From Clostridium sp. HBUAS56010 (lineage in GTDB: Bacteria; Bacillota; Clostridia; Lachnospirales; Lachnospiraceae): a stretch of DNA of 64,000 nt. A program made the translations under genes and the position numbers. The notes under the pieces were generated by a model that saw nothing but the letters and a program-made list of their open reading frames with translations, did not search any database and had not been told where the DNA came from. Position 1 is the stretch's first letter. Every line of letters begins with the position of its first letter. Below, in pieces: positions 47,312 to 56,596 of this stretch. The DNA lies in NCBI RefSeq assembly GCF_007115105.1, contig NZ_SULJ01000013.1, positions 49,059-113,058 on the forward strand. The letters are read 5' to 3'.

Positions 47312-48283
47312 ATGTTTGAATCTATGATTGCTGCACTTAAACAGCACAATCGGAAAATTGTATTTACGGAAGGAACGGATCCAAGAATTTTAGAAGCAGC
47401 AAGCCGTCTTCACAAAGAAGGAATTTTAAGCCCTATTCTTATCGGTGATCCAAAAGAAATTGAGAATGCAGCAAAACAATCTGGATGGTCCATAGATGGA
47501 ATCGAGATCATTGATCCACTTCATTATAATGAAATTGAAGAAATGATAGCAAAGATGGTAGAACTTAGAAAAGGAAAAATGGATGAAGCAGCCTGTCGGA
47601 CCGCACTTTCAAAATCCAACTATTTTGGAACCATGCTGGTGAAGATGAAAAAAGCAGATTGTCTCCTTGGCGGAGCTACTTATTCCACCGCTGATACTGT
47701 ACGTCCCGCCCTACAGTTAATCAAAACAAAACCAGAGAATAAGATTGTTTCCAGTTGCTTTATTCTCTCCCGTCAGACCGAAGGCAAAACAGAACTTTAC
47801 GCAATGGCAGACTGTGCCATCAACCTTGACCCAACCGAAGATGAACTGGTAGAAATTGCATGTGAAACAGCCAGAACAGCCAGAACTTTCTCCATTGATC
47901 CTAACGTTGCTCTTCTCTCCTACAGCACATTGGGATCTGGAAAAGGAGAAACAGTTGACAAAGTTAACCACGCTGCTTCCAAATTAAAAGCCCTTCATTT
48001 AGACTTTCCGGTTGATGGAGAACTCCAGTTTGATGCCGCATTCTCTCAGACCGTTGCCAAAACAAAAGCACCTGATTCTCCAGTTGCGGGTAAAGCCAAT
48101 GTCTTTGTATTCCCTGATATTAATGCAGGAAATATAGGCTATAAAATAGCACAGAGACTGGGCGGATTTGAAGCCTTCGGACCCATCCTCCAGGGGCTTC
48201 AGGCACCCATTAATGATCTGTCAAGAGGCTGTAATGCTGATGAAGTATACAAAATGTCAATTATTACTGCAGCACTGATTTAA
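47312..48283 (+). CDS. pta: Phosphate acetyltransferase
   Basis: 323-residue cytosolic enzyme converting acetyl-CoA and phosphate to acetyl phosphate and CoA. The family features are IVFTEGTDPRILEAASRL at the start, LVKMKKADCLLGGATYSTAD, and VFPDINAGNIGYKIAQRLGG near the end. The short form lacks the N-terminal regulatory domains of the E. coli enzyme, as usual in Firmicutes. An in-frame ATG at 47297 overlaps the ribosome binding site GGAGG (47299-47303), so 47312 is the start. The usual partner ackA is not adjacent; a terminator follows at once. It lies between the two DUF2628 paralogues. Confidence 0.95.
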   Translation: MFESMIAALKQHNRKIVFTEGTDPRILEAASRLHKEGILSPILIGDPKEIENAAKQSGWSIDGIEIIDPLHYNEIEEMIAKMVELRKGKMDEAACRTALSKSNYFGTMLVKMKKADCLLGGATYSTADTVRPALQLIKTKPENKIVSSCFILSRQTEGKTELYAMADCAINLDPTEDELVEIACETARTARTFSIDPNVALLSYSTLGSGKGETVDKVNHAASKLKALHLDFPVDGELQFDAAFSQTVAKTKAPDSPVAGKANVFVFPDINAGNIGYKIAQRLGGFEAFGPILQGLQAPINDLSRGCNADEVYKMSIITAALI

Positions 48284-48297
48284 TCAGTTTTATACGG

Positions 48298-48338
48298 AAA
48301 AAAGGAAAGACAAGTTACTGTTCTTTCCTTTTTTTCTT
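48298..48338 (+). terminator. pta terminator
   Basis: AAAAAAGGAAAGA (48298-48310) pairs with TCTTTCCTTTTTTT (48322-48335), starting 15 bp after the stop codon. Confidence 0.85.
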
Positions 48339-48362
48339 TATTTTTTATATAAATGTTACTAA

Positions 48363-48425
48363 TTTTTACATATAACCTGTTTTTTCTTACATGATACAAC
48401 ATTTTTTAATTTTTTCCTCTATAAT
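48363..48425 (+). promoter_or_regulatory. Promoter with 21-bp-spaced direct repeats (DUF2628 gene B)
   Basis: TTTTTACATA (48363-48372) and TTTCTTACATG (ending 48393) repeat at the 21-bp spacing seen before gene A. TATAAT at 48420-48425 stands 26 bp after the second repeat, exactly as in gene A; the shared block also includes TAACCYGTT and ATGATACRACATTTTT. Confidence 0.6.
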
Positions 48426-48463
48426 AGTCTTCATAACATACATTTATTATTAGGAGACTTTTT

Positions 48464-49381
48464 ATGGCACTGGAACAGAAGAACCCAAAAGATTGGGCAA
48501 TTAAGGAATTTGTGGGAAATAATTATCCCTACTATAAGACAAACTGGGAAAATCAGGGATCAGAAAAAGTATTTATCCGCTGGAACTGGGCAGCATTTTT
48601 ATTTCCTTTCTATTGGCTCATATACCGCAAGATGTTTTCCTATACCCTGTTTATCATTCTGGCATATCTTCTATCTGCCCTCATCCCCTATAGCTTCATC
48701 TTAATTCATATTTTTATGGGATGTTTGGGTAACTATCTGTATTTTAAAAAGTGTCACCAGGAAATAACCGCTGCATTTAAGTTAACCCGGCAAGAAGCAG
48801 AAACTTATATCAGAAAAAAAGGTCATACAAGCATTTCTGCCCCCATGATTCTCACTGTCTCCGTTTTATTGGTGCCACTTATGACTTTTTCTGGAGCAAA
48901 AGTTATAAAAGAGGTTGAAGCAATTTCCAAACTCTCCTCTTATAACACCTGTGAAATGGTATCAGAAAAACATAACATTACCGTCAGCGCTCCCCAGATC
49001 TATGAGATTAAAAAATCAAACTATGATCTGTATTTAAGCTCCTATAATTCAGAATTAATTGTGAATGCGTATCCAATAAAAGAGTTTTCAGCAGTGACAT
49101 GGGAACAGAATTTTATTGATTCAGCGGCGGCAAATTACATAGATATTTATAAACTAAAACCTGCTGACAAAGAAAACCTTCTTTCCCTTCCCATCAATCA
49201 ACCTCAGGCTCTCTATTATGCTTCCGTGGCTGGAAACGATTTTTATTTCTATTTTACCTGTAAAAAATCCGGTCAATATTATATTCAGACCATATACACT
49301 ACCCCGCCTTATAGCTGGAAATTAAATAAAGAAGCCATTCAAAAAATGATTTTAAGTATTTCTACAAAAGACTCCCCATAA
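48464..49381 (+). CDS. DUF2628 domain membrane protein (copy B)
   Basis: 305 residues, a paralogue of the protein at 46073-47056. The DUF2628 part has DWAIKEFVGNNYPYYKTNWE, NWAAFLFPFYWLIYRKMFSY and NYLYFKKCHQEI. A helix at about 122-145 precedes an extracytoplasmic C-terminal domain of about 155 residues that is much more diverged from copy A than the membrane part. The role is unknown. AGGAGA lies before the ATG. It shares its promoter design with copy A, so the two are probably controlled together. A bidirectional terminator follows. Confidence 0.8.
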   Translation: MALEQKNPKDWAIKEFVGNNYPYYKTNWENQGSEKVFIRWNWAAFLFPFYWLIYRKMFSYTLFIILAYLLSALIPYSFILIHIFMGCLGNYLYFKKCHQEITAAFKLTRQEAETYIRKKGHTSISAPMILTVSVLLVPLMTFSGAKVIKEVEAISKLSSYNTCEMVSEKHNITVSAPQIYEIKKSNYDLYLSSYNSELIVNAYPIKEFSAVTWEQNFIDSAAANYIDIYKLKPADKENLLSLPINQPQALYYASVAGNDFYFYFTCKKSGQYYIQTIYTTPPYSWKLNKEAIQKMILSISTKDSP

Positions 49382-49382
49382 A

Positions 49383-49421
49383 AAAGGGACGGTTTTTCAA
49401 ATTAGAAAAAACCATCCCTTT
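49383..49421. terminator. Bidirectional terminator
   Basis: AAAAGGGACGGTTTTTC and GAAAAAACCATCCCTTT form a long stem with one mismatch between the convergent DUF2628 copy B and ECF S-component genes. Confidence 0.75.
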
Positions 49422-49431
49422 ACACACTCTA

Positions 49432-50058
49432 TTATCTCATTACTTTATATAACGCCTGACAAACCGCTACCGTTAGAATTCCACATATGATTGCTTCCGG
49501 AATTCCATTGATACATATAATTCCAACAATAACAGAATAAATTCCATCTGTCAGTCCCCTGGCAGCCTGTCCATAATCTTTCCCAAAAAGAAAATAAATC
49601 AGATTCATCACCAAAATTGTATTAGTTAATGATCCTGCCACTCCTGCTGATGCCAATGCAATCGCTCTTTTCCCCTTTTTGTCTGAAAATACACGAAGCA
49701 CGGCACGAAATACATAATACGCCACAATTCCAATTAAAACCCTTGGAACCATACAGACGATCAGACTTCCAAAGTTTCCCCCATACTCTCCCACCTTAAT
49801 AAATGGAGAAAATACAAAAGAAGTAGGATTTGGCATGTACGTATTCTTCCATAAACTGGTGAATCCAAACATCATTCCTAAAAAAGCACCATATTTTGGT
49901 CCAAGAATTATGGCTCCAATTATGACCGGAATATGAATGATTGTGGCGTTCATGAATCCCAGAGGGATATACCCAAAGGGTGTAAATGCCATAATTACGA
50001 TAATCGCAGTAAATACAGCCGCCATTACCAGGTTACGGGTCTTGCTCTCAATATTCAT
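49432..50058 (-). CDS. ECF transporter substrate-binding (S) component
   Basis: 208-residue integral membrane protein with about six helices, of the ECF-type S-component superfamily (PF12822-like). Features are LVMAAVFTAIIVIMAF, HIPVIIGAIILGPKYGAFLG (with the Gly-rich helix-packing region that contacts EcfT), and the loop SLWKNTYMPNPTSFVFSPF. AGGAGG six bases before the ATG at 50058 decides the start over the longer frame at 50118. The ligand cannot be told; no vitamin riboswitch was found upstream, and EcfAT genes are not in the window. It lies at the origin border, pointing away from dnaA. Confidence 0.85.
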   Translation of the reverse strand: MNIESKTRNLVMAAVFTAIIVIMAFTPFGYIPLGFMNATIIHIPVIIGAIILGPKYGAFLGMMFGFTSLWKNTYMPNPTSFVFSPFIKVGEYGGNFGSLIVCMVPRVLIGIVAYYVFRAVLRVFSDKKGKRAIALASAGVAGSLTNTILVMNLIYFLFGKDYGQAARGLTDGIYSVIVGIICINGIPEAIICGILTVAVCQALYKVMR

Positions 50059-50189
50059 TTTTACCTCCTGTGCTACTGTTCTCAAAATAAGATACAATGC
50101 AACTAGTTCCCCCTGCATTATACCTGTCTCTCCTGCTTTTCGTCAATCCATGTGTCCAAATTCACAGAATTTTGTTAATTTACATAAAG

Positions 50190-50415
50190 TTATCAACAAA
50201 GTGGGGATAACTTGTGGATAACTCTCTGGATAGATTCTTGATAACCATCCACTTGTTCACAGCCATATTGTCCAAGCCCTTATAAATACTTGTCTCCCAG
50301 AATGTGAATAATTGGACTTTGAAAATCCACACTTTTTGTGGACAACTTTATCTCTGGATGATTATCAACATATCATTCACATGAAATACACACCTGTTAC
50401 ACACACTTATCCACA
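50190..50415. promoter_or_regulatory. oriC, upstream DnaA-box cluster
   Basis: DnaA boxes of TTATNCACA type or one mismatch in the ECF-dnaA gap: TTATCAACA at 50190 and 50362, TGTGGATAA at 50213, TTGTTCACA at 50253, TGTGAATAA at 50303, TGTGGACAA at 50337 and TTATCCACA at 50407. Boxes occur on both strands. It corresponds to the upstream part of the bipartite origin of Bacillus and relatives, and overlaps the dnaA promoter region. Confidence 0.88.
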
Positions 50416-50519
50416 ATTTTTTACTATTGTCATTGAAAAATAATTCAAAATAGTATAGAATGAACAGTAGATTGGACAAATGCGCATATTTGCATTTTTA
50501 TAGATGTAGGAGACTTACA

Positions 50520-51896
50520 ATGTTAGAACAGTTAAAGGAAAAATGGGACGAAATCTTATTGAATTTAAAAGAGGAGCACGAAATCACAGACGTGTCTTTC
50601 AAAACCTGGCTTCTCCCACTGAAGGTTCATGCTGTGGATGGCGAAAAAGTCATTGTCACTGTACCTGATGTGGAATTCCTGGGATACATCCGCAAAAAAT
50701 ACGGATTTCTTCTAAAGATTACCATCGAAGAAGTTACTGGTTTTGAATGCAGCATTGATTTCGTTGTGGAAAATCAGATTCAAAAGGAGACTGCCCCAGC
50801 TCCTGCAGGAAATACTCTTATTACAAATACGGTGAATTCGGTCAGTCAGTCTGCGATTATTAATGCGAACTTAAATCCGAAATACATCTTTGACACATTT
50901 GTCGTGGGTGCCAACAATAACCTGGCACACGCCGCTTCTCTAGCTGTGGCAGAGTCTCCCGGTGAGATCTACAACCCTCTCTTTATCTATGGTGGCGTTG
51001 GTCTCGGCAAAACTCACCTGATGCACTCCATCGGTCATTTTATATTAAAAAATAATCCGCGGGCAAAAGTCCTTTATGTGACAAGTGAAAAATTTACCAA
51101 TGAGCTGATTGACGCGATCCGTAACAAGAATAATTTCTCTCCAACGGAATTCCGCGAAAAGTACCGTAATAATGACGTTCTTTTAATTGATGATATCCAG
51201 TTTATCATAGGAAAAGAAAGTACACAGGAAGAATTTTTCCATACCTTCAATGCTCTTTATGAAGCGAAAAAGCAGATCATTATCTCATCCGATAAACCTC
51301 CTAAGGAAATAGAAACCCTGGAAGAACGGCTGCGTTCCCGCTTTGAGTGGGGTCTGACTGTGGACATACAGTCCCCGGATTATGAGACCAGAATGGCAAT
51401 TCTTCGAAAAAAAGAAGAGATGGAAGGTTACAACATTGATAATGAAGTGATTAAATACATAGCCACGAATATCAAGTCAAACATCCGGGAACTGGAAGGT
51501 GCCCTGACAAAGATTGTGGCACTCTCCCGCCTTGATAATAAAGAAATCACCGTAGAACTGGCGGAGGAAGCACTAAAGGACATTATTTCACCAAATGATA
51601 AACGGGAAATTACGCCGGAGCTGGTGATACAGGTGGTTGCAGACCATTATGGATTAACCCCCCTTGATATCTGTTCCCAGAAGCGTAATAAGGAGATTGT
51701 ATATCCCAGGCAGATCGTTATGTTTTTATGCCGCGATATGGTAGGAACTCCTTTACAGATGATTGGAAAGTTTCTGGGCGGAAGGGATCATACCACCATT
51801 ATTCATGGAATTGATAAGATCACAGGCGAGATTAATAAAAATGAAACCTTGTCTAATACCATTGAAATCTTAAAAAAGAAGATTAATCCACAATAG
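50520..51896 (+). CDS. dnaA: Chromosomal replication initiator DnaA
   Basis: 458-residue AAA+ initiator. Domain I (LEQLKEKWDEILLNLK) and a short linker precede the AAA+ domain with Walker A GGVGLGKTHLMHSIGH, Walker B DVLLIDDIQF and the sensor/arginine finger region LRSRFEWGL. The C-terminal duplex-binding domain has YPRQIVMFLCRDM and the DnaA signature GGRDHTTIIHGIDKI. The frame is open from 50460, but TAGGAGA eight bases before the ATG at 50520 and the MLEQLKEKW start settle it. DnaA-box clusters on both sides suggest autoregulation and the origin. Confidence 0.98.
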   Translation: MLEQLKEKWDEILLNLKEEHEITDVSFKTWLLPLKVHAVDGEKVIVTVPDVEFLGYIRKKYGFLLKITIEEVTGFECSIDFVVENQIQKETAPAPAGNTLITNTVNSVSQSAIINANLNPKYIFDTFVVGANNNLAHAASLAVAESPGEIYNPLFIYGGVGLGKTHLMHSIGHFILKNNPRAKVLYVTSEKFTNELIDAIRNKNNFSPTEFREKYRNNDVLLIDDIQFIIGKESTQEEFFHTFNALYEAKKQIIISSDKPPKEIETLEERLRSRFEWGLTVDIQSPDYETRMAILRKKEEMEGYNIDNEVIKYIATNIKSNIRELEGALTKIVALSRLDNKEITVELAEEALKDIISPNDKREITPELVIQVVADHYGLTPLDICSQKRNKEIVYPRQIVMFLCRDMVGTPLQMIGKFLGGRDHTTIIHGIDKITGEINKNETLSNTIEILKKKINPQ

Positions 51897-51920
51897 TATG
51901 TGTATTAGGTGTTCATTTCA

Positions 51921-52151
51921 TGTGGATAAGCAGGGTCCTCAAATCGCTTCTGATTGTCTTGTGGATAACTTCATAGTTTTCCTTAGATTCTGTGGACGTT
52001 ATTCACATCCTTATGAACACAGAAATCCAAGCCTTTATAAAGGTTCTTAAGGCTTTTACACAAACCCACAGCCCCTACTACTATTACGACGGAATTTAAC
52101 TATATTATTTATCTATTTATTGTTATTTCTAGAGCAAAGGAGTTATCAACA
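51921..52151. promoter_or_regulatory. oriC, dnaA-dnaN unwinding region
   Basis: DnaA boxes TGTGGATAA at 51921 and 51960, TTATTCACA at 51999, TTATGAACA at 52011, TTTTACACA at 52054, and TTATCAACA at 52143 overlapping the dnaN leader. A GC-rich spacer (CAGCCC) then a trinucleotide tract CTACTACTATTACGAC at 52075-52090 precede an AT-rich stretch, 52091-52132. This order (boxes, GC patch, DnaA-trio, AT-rich DNA) is that of the Bacillus subtilis basal unwinding system, so strand opening probably starts here. Confidence 0.85.
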
Positions 52152-52154
52152 ATT

Positions 52155-53276
52155 ATGAAACTGACATTTCAGCAGGACGCTATTTTAAATGGCATTAATA
52201 TTGTATTAAAAGCAGTTCCCAGCAAGACCACCATGTCAATCCTTGAATGTATCTTTATAGATGCAAGCAGTTCTGAAATTAAACTGACAGCCAATGATAT
52301 GGAACTTGGCATTGAAACCAAAGTAGAAGGAACTATCATAGACAGGGGAAAGATCGCCCTTGATGCCAAGCTTCTTTCAGAGATCGTAAGAAAATTATCA
52401 TCTGCAGGAGATTCCCTTGTAACAATAGAAAGTGATGAAAAATTTTCGACCACAATCTCTTGTGAAAATTCAGTGTTCCACATCCAGGGACGGGATGGCG
52501 AAGAGTTTGCTTATCTCCCATACATTGAACGGGATCATTACATCTGTCTTTCCCAGTTCTCCTTAAAAGAAGTAATCCGTCAGACCATCTTTTCCATTGC
52601 ACCCAATGACAGCAATAAGATGATGACCGGAGAACTTTTTCAGGTAACGGGAAATCAGTTAAAAGTTGTTTCTCTGGATGGTCACCGCATTTCCATTAGA
52701 AATATTGAACTAAAAGATAATTATCATGATATAAAAGTGATTGTTCCTGGCAAGACTCTAAGCGAGGTCAGCAAGATTCTGGGTGGAGATAATGAAAAAG
52801 AAGTTCTTATTTTCTTTGGAGCCAATCACGTTTTATTTGAATTTGACCAGACTATGGTAGTATCCCGTCTGATTGAAGGAGAATATTTCCGGGTGGAACA
52901 GATGCTTTCCAGCGACTACGAGACAAAGGCTACCGTGAATAAAAGAGAGTTGCTTGATTGTCTTGACCGGGCAACCATCCTGGTTCGTGAGAATGATAAA
53001 AAACCTCTTATTATCAATATAGAAGACCAGGAGATGCAGTTGAAGATCAATTCCAGCTTCGGCTCTATGAATGCAGAAGTATCCACTCATAAGACAGGAA
53101 GCGATATTATGATCGGCTTCAACCCCAAGTTTTTAATTGATGCGCTGAGAATTATTGATGACGAAGAAGTTACTCTTTATATGTTAAATCCTAAATCACC
53201 CTGCTTTATCCGGGATGAAGAAGGAAAATACATCTATCTGATTCTTCCTGTTAACTTCAATGCAGCATCTGTATAA
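52155..53276 (+). CDS. dnaN: DNA polymerase III sliding clamp (beta subunit)
   Basis: 373-residue processivity clamp, three repeated clamp folds. It begins MKLTFQQDAILNGINIVLKA; ISTRNIELKD-type segments mark the second domain (seen as HRISIRNIELKD) and the C terminus KYIYLILPVNF is close to the family's clamp-loader/peptide-binding end. Length is normal. AAAGGAG lies 12 bp upstream. The spacing from dnaA is 258 bp, filled by origin sequence. Confidence 0.97.
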   Translation: MKLTFQQDAILNGINIVLKAVPSKTTMSILECIFIDASSSEIKLTANDMELGIETKVEGTIIDRGKIALDAKLLSEIVRKLSSAGDSLVTIESDEKFSTTISCENSVFHIQGRDGEEFAYLPYIERDHYICLSQFSLKEVIRQTIFSIAPNDSNKMMTGELFQVTGNQLKVVSLDGHRISIRNIELKDNYHDIKVIVPGKTLSEVSKILGGDNEKEVLIFFGANHVLFEFDQTMVVSRLIEGEYFRVEQMLSSDYETKATVNKRELLDCLDRATILVRENDKKPLIINIEDQEMQLKINSSFGSMNAEVSTHKTGSDIMIGFNPKFLIDALRIIDDEEVTLYMLNPKSPCFIRDEEGKYIYLILPVNFNAASV

Positions 53277-53318
53277 CCGAATGATCAGTGCGTGTTAACG
53301 CCAAAGAATGGAGAACTC

Positions 53319-53525
53319 ATGGAAATAATCAAACTAAAAGGCGAATTTATCAAACTGGGTCAGGCATTAAAGGCAGCAAATCTGGTAGAATCCGGCGTTT
53401 ATGCCAAATATGCCATTGAGGATGGTCTGGTATCTGTAAATGGTGAAATCGAATATCAAAGGGGTAAAAAACTGCATGTCGGGGATATTGTTACCTTTGA
53501 AGGCAATACCATAAAGATTGAGTAA
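53319..53525 (+). CDS. yaaA: S4-domain protein YaaA
   Basis: 68-residue S4-like RNA-binding protein conserved between dnaN and recF in Firmicutes. It has the S4 core FIKLGQALKAANLVESGVYA and VNGEIEYQRGKKLHVGDIV. GGAGA six bases before the ATG at 53319 supports this start over a GTG at 53292. The function is not established; it probably binds RNA. Confidence 0.93.
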   Translation: MEIIKLKGEFIKLGQALKAANLVESGVYAKYAIEDGLVSVNGEIEYQRGKKLHVGDIVTFEGNTIKIE

Positions 53526-53558
53526 TGCCCTGCCGATAGAGAGGAAGCTACAGCATCC

Positions 53559-54644
53559 ATGAGGATAGAATCAATAGAGCTTAAGAATTACCGCAACTAT
53601 GATGAATTACATATGGATTTTAGTCAGGGAACCAACATACTTTACGGGGACAATGCCCAGGGTAAAACCAATGTCTTAGAAGCAATTTATGTCTGCGCTA
53701 CAACTAAGTCCCACAGAGGAAGTAAAGACAAAGAAATTATACAGTTTGACAGAGATGAGTCCCATATTAAATTGAATATTAGAAAAAGGGATATCCCGTA
53801 CCGGATTGATATGCACTTAAAAAAGAACAGGACCAAAGGCGTGGCAGTAAATGGAGTTCCCATAAAAAAGGCCAGTGAATTATTTGGAATTGTCAATGTT
53901 GTGTTTTTCTCTCCGGAAGACTTAAATCTTATAAAAAACGGACCGGCAGAAAGACGCCGGTTTGTTGACTTGGAGTTATGTCAACTAAATAAGCTCTATG
54001 TCCATTCCCTGGTTCAATATAACCGGATTGTTACACAGAGAAACAAGCTCCTCAAAGATCTGGCATTAAAACCTGATTATAAAGAGACCCTGGATATATG
54101 GGATATGCAGTTAATTCAGTATGGAAAAGAGATTATTTGTTATAGAAAAGAGTTTATCGACCGACTGGATGGAATCATAGAGACCATCCACCGGAATCTT
54201 TCGGGGGATAAAGAATCTTTACGCATTCTCTACGAACCTAATGTAGAGGCGGATGCGTTTGAGGATACATTAAGACGGAGCAGGCAGCAGGATTTAAGGC
54301 AGAAGACGACTTTAACAGGTCCTCACCGGGATGATTTGAGTTTTATTGTAAATGGAATCGACATACGCCGGTTTGGCTCCCAGGGGCAGCAGCGAACCGC
54401 CGCTTTATCCTTAAAGCTTGCAGAGATAGAACTGGTAGAAACTATGGTACATGATTATCCCATCCTTTTACTTGATGATGTGTTATCAGAACTTGATAAC
54501 AGCAGGCAGAATCAACTGCTGGCAGGGATCAGACATATACAAACCGTTATTACCTGTACGGGACTGGAGGACTTTGTCAACAACCGGTTCCCCATTGATA
54601 AGATATTTCGTGTGGTAAATGGTACCGTAGAAAGTGAAAATTAA
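53559..54644 (+). CDS. recF: DNA replication and repair protein RecF
   Basis: 361-residue SMC-like ATPase acting in RecFOR loading of RecA at gaps. It has the Walker A box GDNAQGKTNVLEAIY, the signature FGSQGQQRTAALSLKLAE and the Walker B PILLLDDVLSELD. It follows yaaA by 33 bp and precedes gyrB by 24 bp; the GAGGAAG site lies before the ATG. Confidence 0.97.
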   Translation: MRIESIELKNYRNYDELHMDFSQGTNILYGDNAQGKTNVLEAIYVCATTKSHRGSKDKEIIQFDRDESHIKLNIRKRDIPYRIDMHLKKNRTKGVAVNGVPIKKASELFGIVNVVFFSPEDLNLIKNGPAERRRFVDLELCQLNKLYVHSLVQYNRIVTQRNKLLKDLALKPDYKETLDIWDMQLIQYGKEIICYRKEFIDRLDGIIETIHRNLSGDKESLRILYEPNVEADAFEDTLRRSRQQDLRQKTTLTGPHRDDLSFIVNGIDIRRFGSQGQQRTAALSLKLAEIELVETMVHDYPILLLDDVLSELDNSRQNQLLAGIRHIQTVITCTGLEDFVNNRFPIDKIFRVVNGTVESEN

Positions 54645-56582
<1,938 letters not shown>

Positions 56583-56596
56583 TTGGAGGAAATAAA

